NCBI RefSeq assembly: GCF_010668395.1
Contig: NZ_WUEY01000002.1
Location: forward strand, 1 to 64,000
Direction: 5' to 3'
Origin: Martinezella lusitana
GTDB taxonomy: Bacteria > Pseudomonadota > Alphaproteobacteria > Rhizobiales > Rhizobiaceae
DNA: 64,000 nucleotides
The translations under genes and the position numbers were made by a program. Below the pieces are notes generated by a model. That model ran no database searches, had not been told where the DNA came from, and worked only from the letters and a program-made list of their open reading frames with translations. Numbering within the stretch: position 1 is the stretch's first letter; every line of letters starts with the position of its first letter. This document shows, piece by piece, positions 8,076 through 16,966 of the stretch.

Positions 8076-10264
8076 CAGCTTCTCGCCTTCGCATCCTGCC
8101 GCTGCTGCGCGCGCTCCGAGCCAACGCCTCTGAAAAGATAGATCAGGCCGCGGCTGGTCTGGTAAAGCGACAGGCTCAGGAACCAGATGGTGCCACGGAT
8201 GATGCCGGGATTGCGGCGCCGTGCCTGCTGGAATTTCGTCCACTGATCGGAATTGGCAAAGACAAGGTCGGCGATCAGGCGATGATCGGCGGCACCTTTT
8301 GGAATATACTGGCAGCCGATGGCCGTGATATCCCCCATCTGCTCCATGTTGCGCACGACGACCGACAGCGTCACCATCTCGGCGCCGCTATACGATTGGA
8401 AGCGTATGGTCGCTTCCGACCCGACCTTGATCTGCTCGAGATCCTTGTTGAACACGTTCAGCCTGGCGCCATGGACGGAAACATCCTCGATCGACGCCGA
8501 ATTCCAGCGACCGTCGATCCCGAAATCGCTGCGGCGATCGACCCTCACTCGTCTTGAAGAGGCGCGCTCCCCGCGCTCCGAAACAACCCCCAGCGCGCAG
8601 CCGGAAAGGATGAGGTTGATGATGTTCCAGCCGCCGACGACGAGCGTAACATCCGCCTTATAGGGCTCCGCATAGACGCGGTAGATGGTGACCGCCAGTG
8701 CGACGATCTGAACCGCGAAGATAACGAAGAACGGACGGCTGATTTCCGAAAGCCGGCTGACGGCGATCGACTCGTCCTTGGCCGTGACCTTGAAGGTCGG
8801 CTTGCGCGGATTGAGCATGACCGAAACGACCGCCGGCAGCAGATGCACCGTCTGGACATATTCGTAGAGCTCGGAAATCCACGGCCAGCGGAAGGACCCG
8901 TAGAGATAGTTCTGCATCATCAGGTTCACGAGCATGTAGGCGAGCGTATAGGCGAGGAATTCGCTGCCGGATGCGGTGAAGATTTCAAGATCGAAGAAGA
9001 GGTAGAAGAGCGGCGCGAACAGGAAGGTCACACGGGGAAACGGAAACAGCCAGAACAGCGTCGAGGACATGTAGCAAAGGCGCTGCGGCAGCGTCAGACC
9101 GCGCTTGAACAGCGGGAATCGGAAGCGTAGGATCTGCATCATGCCCTGGGCCCAGCGGCTGCGCTGGCCAATGAAGCTGGCAAAGGTTGCCGGCTGCAGG
9201 CCGGCAATCAGCGGCTTGTCGACATAAATGCTGTTCCAGCCGGCGCCGTGAAGCGCCAGCGCGGTTTCGCAGTCTTCGGTGATGCTGATGCCGCTGAAGC
9301 CGTTTTGCGATTCCAGCGCCTTGCGGCTGAGCACGGCGGCAGAGCCGCAGAAGAAGGCCGCGTTCCACTTGTCGAGGCCGCGCTGAATGATGCCGTAGAA
9401 CATCTCGTTCTCGCTCGGCATGCTGTCGAAGGTGCGCAGGTTGCGCTCCAGCGGATCCGGATTGATAAAGAAATGCGGCGTCTGGACGAGGAAGAGCTTG
9501 GGGTCGTCCTCGAAATAGCCGACGGTTTCGCGCAGGAAGTCGCGCGCAGGCGCATGGTCGGCATCGAAGACCGCGATAAGCTCGCCGCTCGAATGCTGCA
9601 ATCCGTTGTTGAGATTGCCGGCCTTGGCATGTTCGTTGCGCTCGCGGGTCAGATATTCGACGTCGAGGTCGGCACAGAGCTGCTTGAGTTCGTCATGGCG
9701 CGCGATGGCGGCCTGCGATTCCAGAACCTTGGTCGAATTGCGCTTCTGCGCGGTGCCGCCGTCGTCAAGCAGCCAGACCTTGAGCCTGTCGGCCGGATAG
9801 TCCATCGCCTTGGCGGAGGCGAGCGTATTGGCAAGAAGATTGGTATCCTCGTTGTAGGACGGCACGAAGACATCGACCCTCGGGAAATGCGTTGTCTCGG
9901 ATGCGCGCGTCGTGCGCGGCGGCAGAGGAGTGGCGACGATGAAGAGGCTGAGCATCAGCATCGCCACGTTGTACATTTCCGCAAGATAAAGCAGCAGGCC
10001 GGGAATGAAGTTCTCGAGCTGGTTGACCGGCGGCAACGTGTTGGTGGTCCGCCAATATACGTAGCGCAAGACGATGGCAGTGCCGAAGGCGAGCGCAACC
10101 AGCCGCCAGGTGCCCTGGCGCTTGAGGATCTTGATGATCGCCATCATGGTGACGACCACGGTGCTGGCAATCAGCTGAGTTTGAAGGTTGACGGGAAGCG
10201 TGATCAGCACGACGCCGCATAGCGCTATCACGGCCCATATCAAGATGCTGCGTGCGGTCTGCAT
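8075..10264 (-). CDS. bcsA: Cellulose synthase catalytic subunit BcsA (UDP-forming)
   Basis: The 729-residue membrane protein is a processive GT2 enzyme that polymerises UDP-glucose into beta-1,4-glucan. Expected motifs appear in order: LLDDGG near 165-170, DAD near 234-236, TED near 329-331 and QRSRW near 367-371. Membrane helices flank the catalytic domain. The C-terminal PilZ domain binds c-di-GMP, with an arginine-rich RRVRVDRR motif and DVSVHG. I chose the ATG at 10264 because GAAGGGA precedes it; the ATG at 10297 has no ribosome binding site. It is second in bcsN-A-B-Z-K, and activity should depend on c-di-GMP. Also called celA. Confidence 0.96.
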   Translation of the reverse strand: MQTARSILIWAVIALCGVVLITLPVNLQTQLIASTVVVTMMAIIKILKRQGTWRLVALAFGTAIVLRYVYWRTTNTLPPVNQLENFIPGLLLYLAEMYNVAMLMLSLFIVATPLPPRTTRASETTHFPRVDVFVPSYNEDTNLLANTLASAKAMDYPADRLKVWLLDDGGTAQKRNSTKVLESQAAIARHDELKQLCADLDVEYLTRERNEHAKAGNLNNGLQHSSGELIAVFDADHAPARDFLRETVGYFEDDPKLFLVQTPHFFINPDPLERNLRTFDSMPSENEMFYGIIQRGLDKWNAAFFCGSAAVLSRKALESQNGFSGISITEDCETALALHGAGWNSIYVDKPLIAGLQPATFASFIGQRSRWAQGMMQILRFRFPLFKRGLTLPQRLCYMSSTLFWLFPFPRVTFLFAPLFYLFFDLEIFTASGSEFLAYTLAYMLVNLMMQNYLYGSFRWPWISELYEYVQTVHLLPAVVSVMLNPRKPTFKVTAKDESIAVSRLSEISRPFFVIFAVQIVALAVTIYRVYAEPYKADVTLVVGGWNIINLILSGCALGVVSERGERASSRRVRVDRRSDFGIDGRWNSASIEDVSVHGARLNVFNKDLEQIKVGSEATIRFQSYSGAEMVTLSVVVRNMEQMGDITAIGCQYIPKGAADHRLIADLVFANSDQWTKFQQARRRNPGIIRGTIWFLSLSLYQTSRGLIYLFRGVGSERAQQRQDAKARS

Positions 10265-10321
10265 CGATGTCCCTTCAAAGGTATTGCCAGACGCCATCCT
10301 GGCGCCCCGAGGTGGTTCCGC

Positions 10322-11308
10322 TTAGCGGCATACCCCAGATATGGCAGCTTCTCGGTTACAGTCCGGTAAAGGCACGATCATATTGCCCGCTGTATTTACA
10401 GGTGGTGGCGACGGCACCATCGATGTCGGTCCGCCGGCGCCATTCGTCTGTGAGGAATCGCTCTGTCCATCCGGCAGCGGTATACGCGGGCCGATCATCG
10501 GCGGCAGGGTAGGCTGAATCTGCGGCTGGGGTTGTATCACGGCCGGCCTGCGGATGATCGCCGGCCGGATTGCGGCCGGGCGGTTCTGGTATCCGATGTC
10601 GATCGGCGCGGTGCGATAAGGCGTTGCGTCGGGATAGACCATCTCGCCGGGCTTGCCGAGCACGGCGTCGGCGCTGCGTGGTCCGCCGAACGGGTTCAAC
10701 GCGGCACCGGCAAAGTGTCCGGCGATCGTATAGCCATAGACGGTGCCCAATAGCTGGCGCTCCGTCGCACGGGCATCGCAGAGCCGTATGCGAACCTGAA
10801 CCATGCCGAAATTGCGTTGCTCCTGCGACGGAGCGAAGCCGGCCTTCACCTGCTGCCATGCATAGAGGCAGGTGTCGCCCGTCCTGCTCTGGCCGGACGC
10901 GTAACCGAACGGGCCGTAGCTGTTCTGAACGAGAACTGCGGAGCGGGCGAGCCTTACGCCGGGTACCGCGGCGGCCATTTCACGGGCAATCGCACCCTCG
11001 CTGATCGTGTTGAAGGGCCTGCTCCCAAGCCCGGGATTCGAGCCGGTTATGCCGAGAAACTGCACCTTGAGGAAATTCTGACCGGGAACCGAAGAGGAGG
11101 TGAACAGCGAAATCGTCTGCTCCACATCCTTGGCATGCTTGCGCTCGACGATATTGACGATCGCCGGTCCGCCGGGCGGCGGGAAAGCCAACGCCTTGTC
11201 GCTGGAGACGGTTTCCACGCCGATCGACTGATGCACCTGGCCGGTTGTCGTGCAACCGGTTCCGAGGCAAGCCAGGCCAATCAGCGCTATCGTTCTTATA
11301 GGGTGCAT
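10322..11308 (-). CDS. bcsN: Cellulose biosynthesis protein BcsN (lipoprotein)
   Basis: The 328-residue protein begins with a lipoprotein signal whose lipobox is LGTGC (MHPIRTIALIGLACLGTGC), so it is likely anchored in a membrane by its N-terminal cysteine. The body matches my memory of BcsN, a family found mainly in rhizobial cellulose operons. The C-terminal third is proline-rich (PQPQIQPTLPPMIG). It lies 57 bases upstream of bcsA and is the first gene of the operon. Its biochemical role is not established. A CtrA-type site lies about 108 bases upstream of the ATG. The ribosome binding site is weak. Confidence 0.85.
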   Translation of the reverse strand: MHPIRTIALIGLACLGTGCTTTGQVHQSIGVETVSSDKALAFPPPGGPAIVNIVERKHAKDVEQTISLFTSSSVPGQNFLKVQFLGITGSNPGLGSRPFNTISEGAIAREMAAAVPGVRLARSAVLVQNSYGPFGYASGQSRTGDTCLYAWQQVKAGFAPSQEQRNFGMVQVRIRLCDARATERQLLGTVYGYTIAGHFAGAALNPFGGPRSADAVLGKPGEMVYPDATPYRTAPIDIGYQNRPAAIRPAIIRRPAVIQPQPQIQPTLPPMIGPRIPLPDGQSDSSQTNGAGGPTSMVPSPPPVNTAGNMIVPLPDCNREAAISGVCR

Positions 11309-11732
11309 CTTTTGGGATCGCGACAATCGTTTGTGGTCACATTTATCGGCAAATTGCGCGCCGGTTCCGGGAATCAAGTCATTGTATTCGATATGGCGAA
11401 TAAAGGTGATTATGGTTAACCAAGGGTTAACTTCAGGTCGTCGGCGTGCCGGAAGAGACCAAGAAACCATGCCGAACGCGGCCTCTCGGACTGATGGCGC
11501 GAAAGGAGAGGCATGGTTGGCGGCCCGCAGGCGCCAGAGGCTGGAGGGGCTGCCGATGCCGGAAAGCGCCCACGCGAAGGCAGGTGTTTCGGGGCGCAGA
11601 AAGGTCGCCGCTTCACCAAAGCGGGGCTTTTCTGCGGTTGCGAAATGAATATAGTGAGTTCGACCGGGCGTCGTGACACTCGGCCGCCTTCACATTGTCA
11701 CCGGCCGCAAGGCGCGAAAGTTCTGCACCGCT
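11309..11732. other. Divergent regulatory region between bcsN and the P450 gene
   Basis: About 420 bases separate the ATG of bcsN from the proposed P450 start. The part nearest bcsN is AT-richer and holds the TTAA-N7-TTAA box. The 3' half is GC-rich; short frames there have no ribosome binding sites and I do not call them. A GTG at 11673 could extend the P450 by 20 codons. Confidence 0.55.
11416..11431. promoter_or_regulatory. CtrA-type binding site upstream of the cellulose operon
   Basis: TTAACCAAGGGTTAAC is an exact match to the alphaproteobacterial CtrA consensus TTAA-N7-TTAAC. It lies about 108 bases before the bcsN ATG, a distance compatible with control of that promoter. The match is seen directly; binding is inferred. 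Confidence 0.5.
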
Positions 11733-13154
11733 ATGCTGGCCTGGCTTGATCAGAAAACCGAAATCGTCGAACGCACCGATCCGTCATCACGATATTTCGA
11801 GCCGGCTCATGCCGCCTATTACAACGGAAAGCCCGGCCAGCCGCTAAAACTCATGCTGCAGGCGCGCAGCGACTTTCTGTCCATCTGGCGTCGGTCGGAT
11901 TACCGCGAGCATGTGGCGGAATTCAAGCTGCTCGGCCGTCAGCTCATCATCGTCAATTCGCCGGATGCCGTCCGCTATGTGGTCGCCAAGCGCCACGAGA
12001 ATTTCGAGCGCAAGACGCCGCAGATGCGCCGGGCGCTGGAATATCTGCTGGGAGACGGGCTGTTTATCTCTGACAAGGAGACGTGGAAGCAGCGCCGGCC
12101 GCTGGTCTCCGACATCGTGCACAAAAACCGCGTGCCGGCTTTCGGTGCCATCATGCAGGATACGGCAAGCGAGCTTGCCGATCGCTGGCAAAGCCTCGGA
12201 GAGGGCGCCGAGGTCAATGCCCTGTTCGAGATGGCGGGATTGACGGCCGAGATCATCTCTCGCAGCGTCTTCGGCAATGATCTCGGCGAGGAAAGCGCCA
12301 ACGCCGTGACGGAAGGTTTCGCCAGCTACCAGTCGTTGGTCGATTCCATCAATCTCGGCTATTTTCTCGGCTTCGACGAGGGGTTGCCGATCATCAAGAC
12401 GCCGAGCCTGAGCCGGTCGGTCAAACGCATCCATCGCATCATCGATCAGGTGATCGAAGAGCATCTGGCCGGCAAGGGCGATAACAGCTCGATGGTCGAG
12501 TTGCTGATCCGCCGACAGCAGCGCAATCCCGAACTGAAACTCGATGTCGTGGCGTTGCGAAACGAGGCGGCCACGATCTTCATGGCTGGCCATGAGACCA
12601 CGGCCGCGACGCTCACATGGGCCTGGTATCTGCTCGCCGGTGCGCCTTGGGTGGAGGCGGCAATTCATGCGGAAATCGAGGCCGTCTGCGGCGACCGGGT
12701 TCCGTCGATCGACGACGTTCCGGCGCTCGACTGGTGCCGGGCGGTCATCGAGGAGACCTTGCGCCTTTATCCGCCTGTGCCGATTCTGGCGCGGCAGGCA
12801 GCCGAGGCCGACGAAATCGGCGGCGTGAAGGTGCGCAAGGCCGCGCTCGTCATGATCGTGCCATGGATCTTGCATCGCACGGAGACGCTGTTTCCCGAGC
12901 CGCACAGGTTTCACCCGGAGCGTTTCCTGGGCGCGGCGCGGCCGACGCCCTACAGTTACATTCCCTTCGCAGCCGGGCCGCGCGTATGCCCGGGTCTGCA
13001 ATTCGGTCTCACCGAGGCGATCCTCTGCCTGGCGATCCTTGCCCAGCGTTTTCGGGTGCGCATCAGGGAAGGGCACAAGGTCCAGCCGCAGTGTCGCCTG
13101 ACGTTGCGCCCGCGCGACGGCATGCCCGTGACGCTCCACAGGCGCCGGGGATGA
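11733..13154 (+). CDS. Cytochrome P450
   Basis: The protein of about 473 residues shows all P450 hallmarks. These are the I-helix oxygen-binding motif AGHETT, the K-helix ExxR (EETLRLYPP), the PERF meander (HPERFLG) and the heme-ligand loop FAAGPRVCPG with its axial cysteine. It lacks a membrane anchor or fused reductase, so it needs separate redox partners, none of which is adjacent. The start is uncertain: I use the ATG at 11733; a GTG at 11673 is in frame, and neither has a clear ribosome binding site. Its stop overlaps the start of the next gene (ATGA). The coupled partner is an acyltransferase, which suggests a hydrophobic acyl or lipid substrate, but the substrate is not visible from sequence. 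Confidence 0.92.
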   Translation: MLAWLDQKTEIVERTDPSSRYFEPAHAAYYNGKPGQPLKLMLQARSDFLSIWRRSDYREHVAEFKLLGRQLIIVNSPDAVRYVVAKRHENFERKTPQMRRALEYLLGDGLFISDKETWKQRRPLVSDIVHKNRVPAFGAIMQDTASELADRWQSLGEGAEVNALFEMAGLTAEIISRSVFGNDLGEESANAVTEGFASYQSLVDSINLGYFLGFDEGLPIIKTPSLSRSVKRIHRIIDQVIEEHLAGKGDNSSMVELLIRRQQRNPELKLDVVALRNEAATIFMAGHETTAATLTWAWYLLAGAPWVEAAIHAEIEAVCGDRVPSIDDVPALDWCRAVIEETLRLYPPVPILARQAAEADEIGGVKVRKAALVMIVPWILHRTETLFPEPHRFHPERFLGAARPTPYSYIPFAAGPRVCPGLQFGLTEAILCLAILAQRFRVRIREGHKVQPQCRLTLRPRDGMPVTLHRRRG

Positions 13155-14164
13155 CGATGAAGGACGAGACCGGCAGGACGGTTGCCGCCGGCAAGCGCAA
13201 GGCCTGGACCTATGAACCGCCGAAGCCACCTCCGTTCGCCGATTTTCTGGCGGGCGGCGCCCGGCGCAAGGTGTTCCTGTGCTATTGGGTCCATGAAAAT
13301 ATCGACAACGCCGCCGACCTGTTCTTCTATTTCGCCTTCATGCTCCTGCCGGCCCGGGTCTGTTCCGCGCTCGGCGGCTGGCTCGGGCGGTTCCTGGCGC
13401 CGCGCTTCCATAAAGGAGCTTACGCACGCGCTGCAGCCAATCTGAGGATGATAAGGCCGGAACTCGCAGATGCCGAGCTCGAGAAGCTGCTGGATGCCTA
13501 TGCCGATTCCCAGGGTCGGCAGATGGCGGAATATTCTGTCGTACCCAGATTGGCGCGCCGCCATGTGCGCAAGATCGGCCTGGGGGAATTGGTCGAGCGC
13601 TGTTCAGAAGGCCCGGTCATCTTCATCGCGCCGCATGTCAGCAACTGGGAGGTACTCTGGCATTGCCTTCTCGACATGGGGCTCGCCGTCACCATGAACT
13701 ACGACCCGCCGAAACGCCGCTCGCGCCACTATATCGTCAATCGCTTGCGCAAGGGGGCCGGCCTCGGCATCCTGAAACCGGGGCGCAGCTTCGTGCGCCC
13801 CGCTCTGCGGATCCTGGAAGATGGCGGCAACCTGCTGATGTTCTGCGACGAGGGCTTCAACGGCCACATCCGGGCGCCCTTCTTCGGCCGGCCGCCGCAT
13901 CTTGAAGGCAACTACGCGCTCATCGCGCGCATGGCGCGGAAGACGAATGCGCTGATATATCCGCTTTATATTGTTCGGGAGGCGCAAGCGAGTTTTGCGC
14001 TCCACGGCGTCGAGCCATTCAGGCTGCCGGCGAAGGACGAGGTTCGAGAGCAGTTGATCGAGGACGTGCAGTTGCTGAATGCAGTAATCGAACCAATGGT
14101 GCGTAACCATCCGGAACAATGGTATTTTATCGACAATCGGATGCCGGATGTCGGTCGCGCGTGA
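13151..14164 (+). CDS. LpxL/HtrB-type lysophospholipid (lipid A) acyltransferase family protein
   Basis: The 337-residue protein belongs to the LpxL-like acyltransferases. The catalytic HX4E is visible in APHVSNWEVLW. A later block (FCDEGFNGHIRAPFFGRPP) holds the conserved acidic residue and the phosphate-binding loop. There is one hydrophobic N-terminal segment (LFFYFAFMLLPARVC) typical of inner-membrane attachment. Family members move an acyl chain from acyl-ACP or acyl-CoA to lipid A or another lipid. The ATG overlaps the P450 stop, so the two are translationally coupled. Which lipid is acylated cannot be told; the pairing with a P450 hints at a hydroxylated or oxidised acyl group. Confidence 0.85.
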   Translation: MTMKDETGRTVAAGKRKAWTYEPPKPPPFADFLAGGARRKVFLCYWVHENIDNAADLFFYFAFMLLPARVCSALGGWLGRFLAPRFHKGAYARAAANLRMIRPELADAELEKLLDAYADSQGRQMAEYSVVPRLARRHVRKIGLGELVERCSEGPVIFIAPHVSNWEVLWHCLLDMGLAVTMNYDPPKRRSRHYIVNRLRKGAGLGILKPGRSFVRPALRILEDGGNLLMFCDEGFNGHIRAPFFGRPPHLEGNYALIARMARKTNALIYPLYIVREAQASFALHGVEPFRLPAKDEVREQLIEDVQLLNAVIEPMVRNHPEQWYFIDNRMPDVGRA

Positions 14165-14206
14165 TCGACATGATGAATGCGTTCCGCTGTTCAGGACAGG
14201 CTTGGC

Positions 14207-15217
14207 TCAGATCTCCAGAATAGCCTTGATGACCCCGGCTTCCGGCTTCAGCCATTCCTTGAAAAGTGCTGGCCCCTCCTGAAGCGGACCGCGATGGGTA
14301 TTCAATGCTGCCGTAGGCACCCGGCCATTTTCCATCTGCCTCACGACCTCCGCAAAATCGTCCGGCTGAGCGTTGCGGCTGGCGAAAAGGGTCGTTTCGC
14401 GCTTGTGGAACTCCGGATCGGAGAAGGTGATGTCGTCGCGCACCACGCCGACGAGAACATAGCGGCCGCCGTGGGAGACGAAGCCGAAACTGCGTTGCAT
14501 CGCCTTGGCATTGCCGGTTGCGTCGATGACGACGTCGAAGAAATCGCCGCCGGTCAGGTGCTTCGCATCGGCCTCTGCGTCGTCGTTGGCGAGCATCGTC
14601 CGGTCGGCGCCGAGCGAGGCGACCGTGAATTCCAATCTGTCCTCGCGCATGTCCATGACGGTGACGTCTGCGCCGCGCGCCTTGGCGAAGATGACGGCGG
14701 ACATGCCGATCGGGCCGGAGCCGACGACAAGGACGCGATCTGTGGCGGCAATACCGCCGCGCTTGACGCCGTGTGCGCCGATCGCCAGGAATTCGATCAT
14801 CGCGGCTTCTTCCAGCGAAGCCTTGCCGGCCGAAATGACGTTTTGCTCCGGCAGGCAGACGAACTCGGTCATGCCGCCGTCGCGATGCACGCCGAGTACG
14901 GAAAGGCTTTGGCAGGCATTGGTGACGCCGCGCCGGCAGGCAACGCATTTGCCGCAGGCAAGATAGGGAACGATATAGACGTTTTCTCCCGCCTTGAGGC
15001 GGCTTGAACCGTTTGCGTCCTCGACCGTGCCGGACAGCTCGTGCCCCATGACGCGCGGATACTCGAGAAAGGGATGCTTGCCCTGATAGATGTGAAAATC
15101 AGTGCCGCAGATGCCGATGCGTCTGATGCGCACCAGCACCTCGCCCACGGCTGGGGTCGGGACATCGCGCTCGATCAGGGAGAGACGGCCGGGTTCGTCA
15201 CAGATCAGTGTTCTCAT
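14207..15217 (-). CDS. Zinc-dependent alcohol dehydrogenase (L-gulonate/L-idonate/L-galactonate 5-dehydrogenase type)
   Basis: This 336-residue medium-chain dehydrogenase has the catalytic zinc site (CGTDFH and GHE), the four-cysteine structural zinc loop (CGKCVACRRGVTNAC) and the Rossmann glycine motif VVGSGPIGMS. It resembles RspB/LgoD-type enzymes that oxidise the 5-hydroxyl of aldonic acids. It lies beside a mannonate oxidoreductase-like gene on the same strand. Together they would convert L-gulonate to D-fructuronate and then to D-mannonate, a route known in other proteobacteria. The substrate assignment is inference from the pairing; other sugar-acid or polyol substrates remain possible. 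The ATG at 15217 follows a purine-rich stretch. Confidence 0.72.
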   Translation of the reverse strand: MRTLICDEPGRLSLIERDVPTPAVGEVLVRIRRIGICGTDFHIYQGKHPFLEYPRVMGHELSGTVEDANGSSRLKAGENVYIVPYLACGKCVACRRGVTNACQSLSVLGVHRDGGMTEFVCLPEQNVISAGKASLEEAAMIEFLAIGAHGVKRGGIAATDRVLVVGSGPIGMSAVIFAKARGADVTVMDMREDRLEFTVASLGADRTMLANDDAEADAKHLTGGDFFDVVIDATGNAKAMQRSFGFVSHGGRYVLVGVVRDDITFSDPEFHKRETTLFASRNAQPDDFAEVVRQMENGRVPTAALNTHRGPLQEGPALFKEWLKPEAGVIKAILEI

Positions 15218-15368
15218 GGTGATGCGCTCTCGAAAGCCGGAGATGCCGGCCGTTTGCGTTAAAAATAGATGTGCGGCCGAAGCCGCGAGGCAAGGAGCAT
15301 CGGCCGTTCCGGCCCCTCATTGCCGATCCATCTGCTCCAGCCTTGGATCGAAACTCGCTCAACGACGG

Positions 15369-16505
15369 TCATGGCGCAGTTTCCATCATGGGATAGCGAG
15401 CCGCGATTGCTCTCAGCACCGGCGCGTGCGAAGCGCTGCCGGCCTTATCCGCCCAGTCCAGGAAAGCATGGATGCGCCGGCCGACTTTCTCGCGATGATG
15501 CTGACTGATATCGGCGATGCGATGATTGAGAAATGGATTGAGGAAGCGGTCGAGCGTGGTCGTCACATAGGTCTTCGCCTCGTCACCCATGCCATTTGCG
15601 GCAAAGCCGGGCAGCACTTCGTTTTGATAGAGCGCGTCCAGCCTTGCTCGAATGTCGCTGTCGGCCAATATGGCGCGCACCGTTTCGTCCGCCGGGCGGT
15701 CTTCACGCTGCCAGATTTCGGCAAGGAAGGTATGGCCGAGATTGAGAATGTGCAGCTTCAGGCGCTCGTAAGGCTCGAGATCGGATGTCAGCACGATATT
15801 TGGGTGGCTGCAGGGTGGCCGCACGCCCGGAGCCCGCTTGATCGCCCATAGCGCATAAGGTTCCGCAACGGCGCCGATCGGCTCGATCGCTTCCGAGACG
15901 ATGCGGTCGACCAGCGTCTCGGCGAAGGCGACATGCTCGTCGAGCCAGGCATGGAACCCCGCCGGTTCGGCGTTGCGCCTGGCGCATTCGACGACCGCCT
16001 GTTTCAGGATGCGGCCGTTACCCGTCATCAATTCGCAGGGAAGGATGACCAACGGGCGGCCGGATGCCCGCCAGCGCTTGACGAGGAGGGCGGCAAGCTT
16101 CGCGGGGAATGATCGCGGAACTCGGTCATCCAGGCCAAAGCCGTCTTCTTCGGGCCAGGTCCTGTATCCGGTTTCGCCGGTGTTGGAGATGACGAACTCG
16201 GCATCTTCGGCAAAGATCGTCGACAGCTCAGCCCAGTGTTCGACGGCGGACAGACCGCGATCGACACTGGTGACCTGCACGATGCGGTCGACGGGCTGCC
16301 CGTCCGCAATGCCGCGGATGATGACCGGATAGCCGTCCGGATTGGCAAAGGCACCGACGCGTCCGCTGCGGCTGCTGGCGCCCGAAACCTGGACGACGGT
16401 GATAGGACCGACATCCTGGCCCGCTTGCCGCGCCTCGTGCACGAAGAATGCCGCATGTGCCTGCAGAAATCGGCTGGTGCCGAACTGGATGATCCGCGAG
16501 CTCAC
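15369..16505 (-). CDS. Mannitol dehydrogenase family oxidoreductase (D-mannonate oxidoreductase/tagaturonate reductase-like)
   Basis: About 378 residues. The N-terminus (SSRIIQFGTSRFLQAH) carries the family's nucleotide-binding FGxxxFxxxH signature, and the catalytic-lysine region is seen in NLGHTF with preceding charged residues. The family interconverts ketoses or ketouronates with polyols or aldonates using NAD(H). I start it at the GTG at 16505 because AGGAG lies six bases upstream; the frame is open to 16589 but the extra residues do not look like the family. It is probably transcribed with the alcohol dehydrogenase 150 bases downstream. The upstream palindromes at 16590-16651 may be its operator. 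Confidence 0.72.
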   Translation of the reverse strand: MSSRIIQFGTSRFLQAHAAFFVHEARQAGQDVGPITVVQVSGASSRSGRVGAFANPDGYPVIIRGIADGQPVDRIVQVTSVDRGLSAVEHWAELSTIFAEDAEFVISNTGETGYRTWPEEDGFGLDDRVPRSFPAKLAALLVKRWRASGRPLVILPCELMTGNGRILKQAVVECARRNAEPAGFHAWLDEHVAFAETLVDRIVSEAIEPIGAVAEPYALWAIKRAPGVRPPCSHPNIVLTSDLEPYERLKLHILNLGHTFLAEIWQREDRPADETVRAILADSDIRARLDALYQNEVLPGFAANGMGDEAKTYVTTTLDRFLNPFLNHRIADISQHHREKVGRRIHAFLDWADKAGSASHAPVLRAIAARYPMMETAP

Positions 16506-16966
16506 GCCAAACTCCTGATGCCTTCGATGCCGATAGGCGTCGCTGCTGGGTTGATGTGACATGCAGACACGCAGCTTTCCTCCCGACATCTGTTTTTTAT
16601 CTATAGAAAACAGTTAAGCGCCCGGACGTCAAATGTTTTTTATCCGGATAACCAGACGCGGCGATGTGTCTTTCAGCGATGTCGCATGCTTGAAGAGTGA
16701 TCGGCCGGCCGGCGTTTCTTGAGGCGAGGCGATAATTTAACGCGCCAGGCTGCTTTTCATAAATATCACAACAAGATGTCATAAAAAGTGTTATTTTGTA
16801 ACTTTTATTTGTTATGAAATGCAACGATGATGCGCCTGCATCTGGCCTCAGGTTTTCGAGGAAAGCTGGCGACCGACGGCAAGCATCCTGTCTTATGGCG
16901 CCGCTTGAAACGGACGGCATCATCCGCGCGATCACAGAGACACATCACGACCCCGGAGAGAGTTGA
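16506..16966. other. Divergent intergenic region upstream of the aldolase gene
   Basis: About 460 bases between the mannonate-type dehydrogenase and fba. The part near the dehydrogenase holds two palindromes (separate entry). The stretch 16735-16825 is strongly AT-rich (TTTTGTAAC and TTTGTTATGAAA) and probably contains the fba promoter, but I cannot fix -35/-10 boxes with confidence. No gene is supported here. Confidence 0.55.
16590..16651. promoter_or_regulatory. Tandem operator-like palindromes
   Basis: TGTTTTTTATC occurs twice, at 16591-16601 and 16634-16644. The first copy is part of a dyad CTGTTTT...AAAACAG (16590-16613). The second runs into the perfect 12-bp palindrome TTATCCGGATAA (16640-16651). 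Position just upstream of the two sugar-acid dehydrogenases suggests a repressor site. No regulator gene for them is adjacent. Confidence 0.45.
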
